A stretch of 64,000 bases of DNA from Vespa crabro (Eukaryota > Arthropoda > Insecta > Hymenoptera > Vespidae). The notes beneath the pieces were generated by a model. The model was given only the letters and a program-made list of their open reading frames with translations, had not been told where the DNA came from and made no database searches. The position numbers and the translations under genes are program-made. Of the stretch, positions 14,234 to 27,093 are shown piece by piece (the stretch's first letter is position 1; every line of letters starts with the position of its first letter). The stretch spans positions 363,501-427,500 of the forward strand of contig NC_060955.1 in the NCBI RefSeq assembly GCF_910589235.1, written 5' to 3'.

Positions 14234-15676
14234 ATCTCGCTTTGACACAAATTTACGTCGGCGAATATAAACGTATGTAAACGCATATAATATGAAAGAA
14301 AAAAATTGTTTGTTTTGCGAACGAAAGCATCGATACGTCTAATAACATTTCGTTTGTCGATAGGTGATTTTTTATGGAACGATCGATCATCTTTTGCCGG
14401 TACAAATCGGCCTCGTCCGGTCCAAGTACAGCGTGTTCGTCTTGATTAAACCAATAATGGAATTACAACGTTTCCATTCGACGTCTCCTCTCTCCGCTCT
14501 TCTCCACCTCCACCTCCTTCTCCTCCTCTTACCCCTCAGCTTTCGATACAGCACGCCGTGTTACGATCATTGTATCCGTAACTCACTTTGACGTATAGCC
14601 CGAACCACGCGTCGACGGCTTTGCCATTATCGAAACTCGGTTGCCAATTGGTGGAACGATGGTGTCGCGCGTTTTCGAGAGCATAAATTTAGAAACGAGC
14701 GAGGCTAGTAAACCTCGACATCGCGTTCCTTTTGAAGCGGCTTCCTCGTACTCTAATCTAACTCTAAACTATACTAAACTCATCGAAACGACGTTATCGT
14801 TGATCCTTGAAAAATACGACTGGTACTTTCTGTCGGCTTAACTTTTATCGCTACATAAGTAATTCTCCTTTCGATTCGCCGAGTGACGGGAACGTAAACG
14901 TCGATTTCACGTCGGATAAATTTTATCTAACGTGTGTGAGAGGCGATGAAAGGAGGCTCGATAATTTTACTTGTTCCGAAAATATTCTCCCTCTCTCTCT
15001 CTCTCTCTCTCGTAAATCCACATCTTCCACGTTTGATGTATCCACGCGCGCAGCCTTCGCGCAGGATATACGACGAAATGAAATTTTCATCCGTGTGCTC
15101 CCTGGTCTCAGATTACGGCCTCTTTCCGCCTCCTTTGTCCATCCTTCGCGTTTATCGGATAACCTCGACCCGCTCGAAATTCTTTCGTTATCGATTCCTT
15201 CGAGACTCGTCCTCGTCCCTTCGTATTCTAAAGATCTATCTTGGTTGGTTCGATCGTTCGCTCGTTCGCCCGCTTCGTTGGCATTTTGGATAGAACGTAA
15301 TCATAGTAAGACGTCGGACGAGACTTTAATCTTCGTGTATCGTCCTCCTCGAAAAATGGCGGTTCTTTGTCGAGACTTCTCCGAGACAAACCTTATCCAG
15401 GGAGCACAGTATTCCGTACGATATCGAAATACCTACTTTGAGCTTTTACTTGATTTAACGCGTCGATGATTCATTAAAGCGAACTTTCGCTCGTTTATTA
15501 TCGTACCCTTCTTCGTGATTTCTGAAAGAGAAGAGAACGGAACGGTGGGAGAACGGAATTTTTATTTCGCAGCGGTAATCGACCGCAGCTTTATGCCTTC
15601 TTTAAGAGATGGCTAAAAATACATATTCGCCCGTTATGCCTTCGACCTTCTTTATTCGATCCATTTTACCCTTCGC

Positions 15677-15685
<9 letters not shown>

Positions 15686-15753
<68 letters not shown>
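15686..15753. repeat. (CT)n microsatellite, 68 bp
   Basis: The longest uninterrupted CT tract in the window. It produces Leu-Ser frames on the + strand and Arg-Glu frames on the - strand. Confidence 0.97.
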
Positions 15754-15755
<2 letters not shown>

Positions 15756-16669
15756 GCCCCGTTCTTTCTATCTCGCCAGTCTTTTGTCCAACTTTGAGCG
15801 ACTTCACAATACCTCGCCAACTCCCTACCACTTCCTTCCTTTTCTTCAACCTTTCTTCTTCCTTCATTATCGATCCGGAACTCCTTTTAATTTATACGAC
15901 TGTCAAAGTACTTAATTAATTGGTACTTCATCGGTAATAAACCTCGATGCAACCGAGGATCGAATCTTGATTTATTTCGTACAAATACCTTTCTACTCGG
16001 GATGTCCTATTTTAATTGCTATATGTTATCGGTGCAAACAATAATTAACTTTCTATAGAGGGAAGATCGATCTATCCAAGATATGTCTTTTTCCAAACCA
16101 TTTCACTTCTACATAGAATGTTAATTTCTTGGCATCTCTATTAAATTGTGAAAGATATTTGCATGGATCTATTGAAATTGGATATCGGATACTGTATATG
16201 GATTGCAGTTTATCTATATTCAAAATACCATCGTAGCGTACGATGAACGTTCGTCGAATGAGAGTCAATTAATAGCAACGCGATCGATGCGTTTGAAAAA
16301 AAGAAAAAAAGAAAAAAGAAATAAAATAAAATAAAACAGAAGGGGAGGCGTCAAAGCGTTAAACGAAACGAAGGCGATCGTCGAACGAGAAGAATCGATC
16401 GATCGTTCGCGTCAACGAAGATCGACGATACTCTCTGCTCCGAAACGTGAAATTTATTCGTTTCGTTGTTTTCCACCTCTATTCCCCTTTCTCTCTTTCT
16501 TTTTCGCTTGTGGCCTTTCCGTTTCCAAATTCCCCTTTTAACTCATTCATCACAATTAGCATGGCCGGTTATCCCAACGTCAAGGCCAAACAAAAGTACC
16601 ATGCGAATATTTATTTCTAACCCTTTGACGTGCATCTCCTCAAGAGCGTACACCGGGCATATATACATA

Positions 16670-16767
16670 TAATGGACGCATTAATATATACATACATGTG
16701 TATAAATATATATATATATATATATATATGCATGCATATGTATGTATGCATGTAATGGACGCATTAA
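16670..16767. repeat. 15-bp direct repeat bracketing a (TA)n/(TATG)n tract
   Basis: The 15-mer TAATGGACGCATTAA occurs at 16670-16684 and again, identical, at 16753-16767. Between the copies lie a (TA)n microsatellite (about 16706-16729) and TGCATG/TATG repeats. Each copy has inverted ends (TAATG and CATTA), which are TAAT homeodomain-type cores. This could be a local duplication or paired binding sites. Confidence 0.8.
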
Positions 16768-19700
16768 CGATAATCTCTAATACCTACGTACTCGTACATT
16801 CAACGTTATGAGAAACCAGGCGTGGTTAAGGCAACGTCGCAAATTAGTTTGCCGAAATGCTTTCAAAGTGGAAACTTGAATAATGCATCTAATTGCTCTT
16901 TTCGGATAAAATGTAGCGCTTTTCGAATTGGCAAAAAGAAAAATGTCCTTTACATATCAAAGTCCTACGTTTAAGCTATTCGTAGTTGGTATAGAAAATA
17001 AAGCAACGATCAACAAGAGAAACGTTTGTACGAATATTGCAACGTCCGCGTCCGTTCGCTCGTTACCAGAGCCGTCGAGCCAGAGAGTTCTAACTGATAA
17101 TAATAAGGCACTTTCATAATTACCGATGTAATTAGAGGGGAAAAAAGGAGGTGCAGGAAGAGGAGAAGGCGAAGGAAGAAGAAGAGAGGAGAAGAAGGAA
17201 AAAGGATGCAACGCATTTCCTTCGACGATGACTACTATACTTCGTTCCGGCTATGTAACGTTGTTTTCGCAAGCGTCGGCTTTCATTACATCCTTTCTCT
17301 TCTATCGCCTACCTTCACGGTTCGATACTTTTCCATCGGTATGTTGTCTCCCGTTAACTCGATTTGCACGCACCTACCGCTTATATTTGATTGATAAGTA
17401 ATAAATATGTGACATCAAGCTCAGCCTTAAAGATCGCGTCTAAGAGTCGTCGTAAAGTTGTTTTCGTTGGGATAGGCAAAAAAACATGATTATCTTTTAT
17501 TTCTCCTGAAATAGGAATTCGAACGATCGTTTCTCTTAATAATTTCTTTCATTTTATTTCATTTTATAAGCCGTTATGAAAATAAATTGGAATACGAGGA
17601 GACGTTGTCGTCTCCATTTGATAGAACAAATAAATTCGTACAAGCGTCTCCTAAAATATTTACACGTCCGAGAAGACTCGGACACGATCGAGCGTCAATT
17701 CTCATGATGTTCTCGGGCCAAAGCAACAAGCCCAACAGAGTCACGAGGCTTCTAGCCGACGGCATACTACCGAATCCTCAGCCGTGACAAATCCCAATCT
17801 CGTTTCTCAACCACCTGTAGAAGAGAAAGGCGTGGATCTTACAGTCGGCAGCACTGTTTCTTTTCGTTATCCATAATATCAAATTTTCGTGAATAAAGTT
17901 CGCAAAGGAAGAGTCTAATCGATCGAAATCGTAGAAATCGACGGAGTCAGGAAATTTGGAAGATCGCCCACGATCAATATATTTGGATCGGTTTCGCAAC
18001 GACATAATATCCGCTATCGAATTCGGCATTCAATGTCCCGCAATGCGTTCGTACCACACGACAGGAACTACTAACTGGATTCTCTATTGAGAGACAAACG
18101 TTAGAGGGAAAGCAATCGGACAGTTTCTAGCATCGTGAAACAGTGTGTGCCAATTAGATGTACTTATCGGAACAAGTAACTAGCTACGTTGCAACTTGAC
18201 ACGCAGCCATGTCAAAGTGCTTTGCACGTTCGTAGCGATGCAGTAGCGCATGCCATAATCCTTACTAACGACGGATTAGTGTTCTCGCGGAATCCCTGGC
18301 GCCGTACGCCCGCATCCTCCTTCTCTCCTATTTGCTTTTGTTCTCGGTCCTATATCGCTCCTTCGGGATTCCATCTCGACATACTATATTTCCCCCACCC
18401 ACAATAAGATTCTTTTCGATTCGTTCTTTTCATCGGATCGTGAGATATGAATGTTCATTAAACGTTTGCGAGAGCTTACACGCCCGAGTGATCTAAATCT
18501 TCGATCGTTCCGTGTATTTCGATGAGAAAGGAATTTTCACGTGAAAGGACCGATAACGGGAACAGATAGTTGTAACAGATAATAGATAAGTTAAGGTGTA
18601 TCCGGACCGACAGTTATAAGAGGATCTTCCTATTGGCCGGCTAATAAACACGTAGATCGTTCGCGATCCCTTGCGTCCCACGGCGCTTATAACTTGGGAT
18701 CTTATTTTCGCGGCGGTACGTGTTCTCCTCGAGCGAGCACACGTAGATAGAAAACGGCGTCTAACGGTGCCATCTTGACTCCGGTCACGCATCGGGAGGG
18801 AGTGAGCTGCTGGGTGGTTCGTCGTCAGAAGATGGAATCTCGAGTTGCTCGCGAGCCATAAAGGAGGAGTACTTTTCTTTCTCGCTTAAAACGCCCTTCC
18901 TCCTTGGAAACGGATTAAGACAACGTCCAATTACTTCGCGTTCAGGGAATTAACGAAAGAAAAATGGTGGTTCGTTTCGTTCGGAAGCGATTAATGTTTC
19001 TTATTTTCCGTCTTCCTTTTATATTTTCGTTTTCCTTTCGTTTTCTCTCCCTCCAAGATAGGCTTAATCAATGATTCTACCAGCTACCAGTCTAAGTTGC
19101 CGTCCATTTAGCTTATAACAAGGGGCGGACTATATAGGAGCTTCGACTAGATAATTCTCTAGCAAAAAGATGAGTCGGTGAGAAGAAATTTACAAGCGAA
19201 TATGCGGCGAGGCGTCGCGTGGAAAGCGGCTTTTCACGCGCGTAACGCGCTACGATTTGCATAACGGAGCTTCTCGATGTTTACCGCACTTTAAAGCGAA
19301 GCCCACGGCCTCTTTACCTTCCGGATCCTTCACTCGTTCCTCCTGTTCATCGATCCGAACGACTACCCCGTCGAGCTAGATCCCGAAGATTTCATCGAGA
19401 CACTCGATAATTATGCAGATTGACGTGCAAACATAATGCCGCCTCTCCGCTCTTACTATCGTTCCTCTCGTTATTGGAGCGAACCATTTATGATCTTTTA
19501 TCGTTGCCAGCATTCGATGACATAGAAGGAACGATATGGCTTTACGATTATCGATCGTATTCGATAGTTTCCTTAACTGAAAGGGCTCACTTTCTCGCAC
19601 CTTTTTGCATAATTAATGCGGGTGCGGGTAGGAATCGTTTATCGGCAGCAAATTTGCTTGGAGCAACAATTTAGCATACCGAAATCGACCAAACTCGTTG

Positions 19701-21021
19701 GATAAGCCTTGCGTTAGCGTTCATGTAAACGCAACACATAATGAAATATCCGTGCCATTAGGCCGGGTACGAAGGGTAAACGCGATGCACCCTCCTCTTC
19801 CCACTTCCCGTCCGACAAACGTCGGTTTCCGGTTCGCTCGTCGCTCGACGACTCAAATTCGATTCGACTCGATTCGAAATCGAATGGGATTCGTGGTTCA
19901 CTGTAAAAGAATTTCTCGAAAAATTCACGCTCCGCGCATCGACGAGGAGAAGTATAGCGTGTCAAACCGTGCACAAACATACTTACGATACGTAAATGTC
20001 AAAGCACTCGTCGCGATAAAGTTAATAGCGTTCCACGTAAGGATCGGTATTGTCGCGAAGGATTCCAATTGTCGATCGTTGACATTATTCATCATGCGAT
20101 AAGTCATCACAGAAATTTGAAAATAAAATAGGTAAATCGCACGAGTGATTATCCATAAGGAGGAGTTTAGCGTGCGGATCGTGCAGTTGCCATGAAAACG
20201 GAATAGAAGCGGCAAACTCAGAATGCCGGACGATCGAGCAATCCGATGATCGCGCCCTAATCGAATTAAACTCGGCGCGTGTACTCTCCTGTATTTACGA
20301 TGGGCTGACTCGTCGCTTCGGATTTGCTACGTTCGCGCGATAATGGCCGAGCTTGGTGGCGCGTTGCCTGCCGTTCGACCACTGAACCGACCTCGATCAT
20401 CTCTTCTACTCTTCCGACCCTTTAGCCGAGAGCACGTCTCGCGTTGATCTCGAAAGGATTACGTCGGATGTCCGGCTGGTTCGCCAAGGATCTCGAGAAT
20501 CAGCAAAATTCCTTCCAATGTATCTACGCGTATCTTCTCGAGGTCATTCGATTTATCGATTCTTCTTTGATCTTTCAACGATAAAGTACCACCTCGATGA
20601 TATTTTCCAAATCGCTAATCACAATTCTCATCGATTATCACGCGAGACGAGTATTTCGCGATGTACGATCGGCGGTATAGCTCTATATATTTATACCAGG
20701 CATTTACCTAATAAATGCATCATACGTATATAACGCGTAAAATAGATATACCGTAGATGCATGCATACTAAATGTACCACGTGTAAATACGTGTATCTCT
20801 TGATAATAGTTACATGTACGCGGATAATATAAGCGTACCTACGTATATTATACGGGACAAGCCGTATTAACGTATTCAATCGCATTACATCGATGAAACG
20901 ATTGAGCGAAGAGAAACAAATCTCGACTCGATCCTCTATATTCGACTGACACCGTTCGTTTCTCCTACCTATGGATAACCTATATATCCATTCTCTGAGT
21001 TTTTGTCGACCAGCTGGACGA

Positions 21022-21048
21022 GAACGAAACGAAACGAAACGAAACAAA
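21022..21048. repeat. (GAAAC)n short tandem repeat
   Basis: Four to five GAAAC pentamers in tandem, with one decayed copy at the 3' end. Confidence 0.85.
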
Positions 21049-21802
21049 AGGAAAAAGTAAAGAATCGACGAAATTCGAGAAGGCGATGCTCATTGAGATG
21101 TAAAACTTCTCCTCTATTCTGCGAAATTCAAAGCCGAAAGATCGATATACGCGAGAATTCTCGAAACGAATTTCTTCCGAACGAAATGATTTCGAGGGAG
21201 ATTCGTAACAGGAAAGCATTTCAAAGGAAGAATATTCTCTCTGTTTGCTTGAATATACGCGGTTAAAACGATGCACTTTGGAATATTCATAGATCGGCGG
21301 TGTGGTACCTAACGCTCGGTACCTAACGATAAATCGAACGCGCGCGAGCTTTTGCGAGGACGTTCCATTTTGACGCTTAAAAGATGCAACGTTAATTGAA
21401 TTAATGAATCATTCGTTCTACAGAGGGAAAGAGGAATGAAGTGAAACGTAGGCCGCACAGTAACAGAATACTTATTTGGATTACGGGATAATGGTACCGT
21501 TTGGTATTATGTAACTATCGTTAAACATTTCAACGGGAGTTAGTAAACGGCTGGATAATCTCGTTCGAACGAAGATCGACAAAGTAATGCATGATTAAAT
21601 AATGGATATTGGATAGTAAAGCAACACGAAGGAAAAATCGCCTTTCGTATTTGCGTTACTTAATCCGATAAATAATGCATTTTCGCGTTTCTACTCTGGA
21701 GGCTGATTAATTAATTATATAATGATAGTATTACGAAGCACCATTAATTTCCAGGCCACCATACTCTTTTCTTCTTTTATTCGAGTGATGACTTTTTACA
21801 CC

Positions 21803-21805
<3 letters not shown>

Positions 21806-21853
<48 letters not shown>
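21806..21853. repeat. (TA)n microsatellite, 48 bp
   Basis: Pure alternating TA. It gives Tyr-Ile frames on both strands. Confidence 0.97.
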
Positions 21854-21859
<6 letters not shown>

Positions 21860-22378
21860 CAAAATTCAAGGAAAGATCAGAGAGAAATGTGGGCAAAGGC
21901 TTGGCGATAGACAGTGTATTAAAATGCATCAGGTTGCATATAGCTAGGGAGAAGGAAGGATCGATCCCCGAACATCCCTTAGTGACTGTCAAGTTAGTAG
22001 AGTGGCACGGTGAGGCAGACTTTTCGTAATCGAAGAGCCTCGAGAAAGTAGACGGAGAGAACGCTCTTGGTAGATGGTAGGAGGAGTGTAGTAACTCAGC
22101 TGCAAGGTGGAAGCGCCTAATACCACTATTATAGACAGCCGAGTAATCCTGCAGATGGGTCCTCCTATGACCGTGATTGCTCCTTCGAGACGGCCAACCT
22201 ACGTACAAGCTGTGTTTTCGCGCGTAAACAACTTTCTTCGAAAATCTATCTCGTTCCTTTTTCCTTCTAGGTCGTCGTTACTGTTTAGCAAAAGAGACGG
22301 AGGGAGGAAGGGAGTATCGTTAAACGTTTCTCGAACGAATAGAAAGGATGAAAAATCGCCGAAGCAAAGAGTAAGAAG

Positions 22379-22381
<3 letters not shown>

Positions 22382-22411
<30 letters not shown>
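22382..22411. repeat. (CT)n microsatellite
   Basis: 30 bp of pure CT inside a long open frame without a usable ATG start. Confidence 0.95.
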
Positions 22412-22415
<4 letters not shown>

Positions 22416-22820
22416 GCCTTGACGAGAGAGGAAGGACGATCTGAAAGTAAATTAAATTTACCTCCTGTCACGAGCTTTCTTTTCCTTCTTCTACTTCTTC
22501 CTCCTCTTTTCTCGGCTTTCTTTTTGGCAATCAAACGTGCAAGCAAGGAGTGCAAGCGCATGCGTGATTCTACCGAGCCACCCCCGACAGCCCTCTGGCG
22601 CATCCCCCCTCGTGGTAGCCGCAGTAAGACCGAAACTCGATCCTCGTCCTCCTTTCGCCTTCGCCTTCGTCTAGCTATAAGGAAGTTCAGTGGCGTCGTA
22701 ATCAGAGGGATGCTGCTACTAAGACGACATTTCGAATTATAACGATAACGCTCTATGTAGGTACATACTATGCATACGTACGAAATAAGAGAGTCTCGCG
22801 TTGCGTCGCGTCGAAAGACG

Positions 22821-22822
<2 letters not shown>

Positions 22823-22869
<47 letters not shown>
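22823..22869. repeat. (CT)n microsatellite
   Basis: About 47 bp of CT. The palindrome GGAATATTCC follows at 22887-22896. Confidence 0.95.
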
Positions 22870-22872
<3 letters not shown>

Positions 22873-23776
22873 AGAGAACAGTGGAGGGAATATTCCGTGT
22901 GAGATAGGGCTAGGCTATTTTGCGAATAGCGCCAAATATCTATACGTCGATCTATACGTTCGTCGATTCGCTGGTCAATAACGTGGTACGTAATTAAGCC
23001 TCCTGGCTCGCGTTCATAACAATAATTCGATATCGAAAGGGTAATTGTGCCAGGACGTTATTGCAAAACGTTTCGATATAACTGTTGGATTCGGTAGTGA
23101 ATGCGAACGAATTTCGATAAATTTTCCCGATAGGTTACTCTCTTAGAATTCTACGCTATTGGCCGCGTACTTAGCTTTGTATACACGAACGCAAAGTACT
23201 GGTATAAGAGGACGTTCTTGTGTTTGACCAGAGTGTGTGCGCGCGCGCAATCACCTGCTTGCTCTCGACGTTAAGAGAAGGAATACATGCATACGTATAT
23301 ACTTACTTACATAGATACCTAACTGAGATGAGAGCACACCTACGTAACTTAACGTCTCGAAGTTTGCCGCGAGCGTTCTTGCTTACATTTGCCTAACAGC
23401 GTTAACGGATCCTGATCCAAATATCAGACTTCGTGCTTCGAGGAAGACCGCAAGCGGCCTTACTCAAAATGATCTTGCCAAAGCTCCGGGAAACCGCCTC
23501 GTTTAGCAGCCTCTTCGGACTCCCTCGACTCGTGTCTTCTTTGATAGCAGCCGTCGGATCGTTTGATCTAGAGAAATTTTATGCGAGGGCAGCGTGCCAA
23601 ATTTTTCTTGCCCCCGAGCCCCTTTAGATTTTCTTTTTTCAAGAACATTCTCGAACGCTGCTTTCATTGTGAAATTCCTCCAAACTCGGACTACATTTTC
23701 TATTCTTTTTTTTTTTTCTTGTGTTTTTTTTTTTTTTTTTACACACCTTTTGGTTTCCTCTTTCTTTTGCTTCCAG

Positions 23777-23889
23777 ATGAGCGGCAAGCGGACGAGAAGC
23801 TTCAAATGCGCGGTCCACCATCGGGACCGCGAGGTGTGCTCCGAAAACGACTTTCATCTGCTCGTGCACGAGCCGCCGTTGTTTCGCAG
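23777..23889 (+). CDS. rho: Rhomboid protease, exon A: cytosolic linker after the EF-hand region
   Basis: An exon of 113 nt giving 37 codons plus two bases. A long pyrimidine tract and TTCCAG precede it directly, and the donor is CAG|GTAACG. The encoded peptide begins with an SGKRTRSFK motif and ends HEPPLFR. This matches the linker I recall in vertebrate RHBDL1/RHBDL3, where an S-(S/N)-KR-(S)-SF motif follows the EF-hand region and leads into the juxtamembrane segment. The split codon AG| joins the first G of exon C (48646) to give Arg, so A-C splicing stays in frame. The exon opens on ATG exactly at the acceptor. By family comparison this Met is more likely an internal residue, with EF-hand exons upstream that I did not find. 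The alternative is that it is the start codon after a non-coding 5' exon. Existence of the exon is well supported; its start status is open. Confidence 0.85.
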
Positions 23890-24055
23890 GTAACGTCCGA
23901 TCCCTGATCAACATTTTTATTACGAAACGAATCGGTTACTCCCTTTCTCCATTCGACTGGAATTAATAAAAAGAAGAAAGAAAAAAGAGAGGGGAAAAAA
24001 AGAGAGAGCATAGCTAAGGGCGCGGTATAAAGGGCCGAGCTCGGATAAATCGATA

Positions 24056-24058
<3 letters not shown>

Positions 24059-24090
<32 letters not shown>
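24059..24090. repeat. (CT)n microsatellite
   Basis: About 32 bp of pure CT, 170 bp downstream of the exon A donor. Confidence 0.95.
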
Positions 24091-24091
<1 letters not shown>

Positions 24092-25055
24092 ACATCGAAA
24101 CGGTAAAGGAGTTGGCTGGAGGGTAGAAAGGTTCTTCTCTTTCGGGTGGAAGTGGAAGAAAGATGCGCAAGGTGAACGGATAAAATGAGAAAAGAAGAAG
24201 AAAACGTCGAGGTCCTGTGTTTTACTATTCCACTGGAATATCTTACCGTAGGATAGGGCTGAAGAACAGAAAAGGGTGGGAGACGACCGTTCTTACTGTG
24301 TTTCTGCTCTGCATTTTATACGCCGCATCGTTACCCATGCGAAGGAATCTTGAGCGTGGGAGGAGGAGGAGGAAGAGTGGCGACGTAGCTTGTATCTCGT
24401 ACGACCCGCGAAGCATCAACGTCTTCCTGCTCCTCTTGGCACAACGAGACGAGAACGATCTCTCCCGTTCTTTATTCCTTCTTACCCTCCCCTCCTATTC
24501 TTTTTGCTCTTTTAGCTTTTCTTCTCTTTTTCTTTTTTTACCCGTCTTTCTTCGATTCGCCAGCGAATTGGGAGGAACGTCTGGCGCGTTATTTAAAGAT
24601 TTAACTTCGCTACGGAAGAATATGACTGGGGACGAACGGATTCCCCCATTCGAATGTCTACAAGACATTATATGGAACAACCGCGTTAACCGATATCCCT
24701 CGTGAATCTGGAAGAAGAAAGTGGCCGATCGGCCGATAAAGCGTTTTATTCGCATCTTTATTTCCATCATTTGTCTTTGTTTTTTTTTTTTTTTTTCTTT
24801 TTTTGTTGCTTACTTTTATTTCTACGAGCAAGACCAAATCCTCTTTTAACCTTTAACAAAACTACCCCGAGAAAAGATGCTTCTCTTATCGTTCTTACTC
24901 GCTTCGCAAACGATAGCCTGCCGGAGGAAGCTCCTTGGTGTTCTTCTTCATTTTCCAAGACTAATTACGACTTAAGCCAAGGCTAAGAAACTAATTGTAT
25001 GTAACGTCCGATCCTTAAAGCTCGTTATCTTCGTGATTAATGATGCAGAGCTTCT

Positions 25056-25060
<5 letters not shown>

Positions 25061-25112
<52 letters not shown>

Positions 25113-25155
25113 ATCTCTCTTTCTCTCGAATAGAAGTTGAAAACAACGTGGGCGC

Positions 25156-25178
<23 letters not shown>
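25061..25178. repeat. Two (CT)n tracts in close succession
   Basis: Pure CT at 25061-25107 and again at 25155-25178, separated by CTAT-type variants and 30 bp of unique sequence. Confidence 0.93.
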
Positions 25179-25186
<8 letters not shown>

Positions 25187-27056
25187 ATATTCGCGCTTCC
25201 CTCGAGTTTCGCGACTTTCGAGTACTACTTGTACTTTCTCCTAGTTCTCCGGAACGAAATGCTTTAGAAAAGAGAGTCGTCGTGTTCTTATAAAATTGCG
25301 TTCTTAACAACTGCTGGAATTTACTTGCTTTCGTTAAAATGAAAACAGACGAAATATTTGAAAGTTTAATTAGGAAAAGAAGGGAAAAGAAAGCTTTCGC
25401 ATTGAATAAAGAAATATTTTTGATTAGAAATCGAGTTACTACGATAATATATTCGTATAGTCGTAATCACGAAAGGGAAGAAGAAGGAATGATGGTGGTG
25501 CGTTAGCGGTTACAGCGACGGTAGTCGATGGAGAATGGGAGGAAGTAAGAGGACGTGGGGTGTACACAGGCGAGAATAACCGCGTGTACGCTAGCGCCAA
25601 GACTTAAGGCTTCTATTCACAACGAATTTCAAGCACATGACTTCGAACCTGCTCGGAATATCCTCTCTCTTCTTCATATTTCCGTCGAAACTCTCCTCTT
25701 TCTCTCTCGCACGTTCTCGTTCGTTCTTAACGGCCGCTACAACGATTTCCTCGGCCCTTCTGCCTCGACACAAGACGATATTTTATTTGCGAGGAACCTG
25801 CCTGCAGGTTGCCGTGCTTCTCTCTTATCTTGTGTACACAGGAATTTCATCGCGGTACGAAGATTTCATGTTGTTAAAGTCGGAGAGATAGACCGTGAGA
25901 GAGCGAGCGAGAGAGAGAGAGAGAGAGAGAGAGAGGAGGGGGGAAGGAATATTCTGTCTCTTTCCTCGATCCTTCTCCCCCACGCTTCGCCTATCTTTCA
26001 TTAACTCTCTCGTAGGTTTCTTCGACTATCTCTCTCTCTGTCTCTCTCTCTCTCCTTTCGCGCAGACGATACGATGAATTATTTATGAATAGCAGCCGGG
26101 AACAAGTCGAATCGAGCACGCTCGAGAAACCCTGGCACTGCTCGATGTTTGATACGCATCCACTTTCCACTTCGTGGTTGAATTTTACTCGACAAAGAGA
26201 CACGAATTTTCTTCTCTCTTATTCCGGCTGGACCACCTTGCCGTTTTTATAAAATTCCAAGAAAAGTATCCAAAAATATATTTATAACTGATAAGATCGA
26301 AAACAAAGAGGAAAGTTCGTAGAAATTCTTTTTCCTTCGAGATACATCCAACAACGTAGGATTTTCTCTTGTTCGAAAGAAAGATGACGACTTTGTAACG
26401 AGTTACGTGACTTCTCCTGTATACTCTTCCGATCGTCGAAGCATTTTTCTGAAGAAGAAAAAAGAAAACAAAAGGAAAAAGAAAAAAGAGAAAGAGAGAA
26501 ATTGAAAAAAAGAAAAATGTACCTGGAATAATGCGAAACGCGTATATTTCTAGATCTCGAAGAAAATCCTAGTGATAAAAGCAGATATATTCCTTGAAAA
26601 ATAGCGTGAAAAGGCAACGCGATAGCTTCTTCCCTCTCGAATTTCATTCTCCGTTTCTCTCGTCGAGTGAATAAGAAATTTTCTTTGACAAATATAACTA
26701 AACATCTTTACATAATAATCCATCGCCAAAGAAGCGATTTTGCATCCTATAAACAATAGGAGCTATTATTTCTAAAGAGCGTTTGTGAGAATTTCGTGCA
26801 AATGTTTCTTTTTCTTTTTTTTTTTTTTTTTCTCTTCGTTTCTTGCTCACCGTGTAAAACATAAAGGGAAAATCATGGCTAAAGCCATTGTATGGGTCCT
26901 TCAAGAAGATTTTGTCAAGGTCGAAAGGCGCGAACGATTTCAAGGAAAGGAAGAGGAATTTCAAAGGAATTACAGAGAATGACAATAATTGAGTAATGTA
27001 TTGCGCAGACGTATTTATTAAGTTATTCAAAAAGAACGTTTCGTACAAAAGTAAAC

Positions 27057-27093
27057 AAAAAAAAAAAATAAATAAATAAATAAATAAATAAAA
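27057..27093. repeat. Poly-A passing into (AAAT)n
   Basis: About twelve A followed by seven AAAT units. On the minus strand the flank is T-rich. No gene is attached. Confidence 0.9.

Larger units (their letters stand above)
1..23776. other. Non-coding upstream/intronic stretch, no supported gene
   Basis: I find no exon here that I can defend. Open frames over 100 codons occur, for example near 1341, 14807 and 22107 (+) and 4425, 5432 and 13141 (-). They either have no ATG at the proposed start, run through CT/GA or poly-T repeats, or resemble nothing I recognise. If exon A belongs to an EF-hand form of rhomboid, this stretch is at least partly an intron of that gene. I looked for an EF-hand loop (D-x-D/N-x-D-G) in phase with exon A and did not see one. 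The stretch holds many (GA/CT)n tracts, two (TA)n tracts, poly-T blocks and a T-rich/A-rich foldback near 10.7 kb. Confidence 0.6.

Noticed and set aside
14807..15469. Plus-strand open frame of 220 codons
   Set aside because: It opens on TTG with no early ATG, runs through a CT repeat, and resembles no family. Stop codons are scarce in this CG-containing sequence, so such frames arise by chance.
22107..22742. Plus-strand open frame of 211 codons
   Set aside because: Starts on GTG, contains a CT repeat and low-complexity Leu/Arg stretches, with no recognisable domain.
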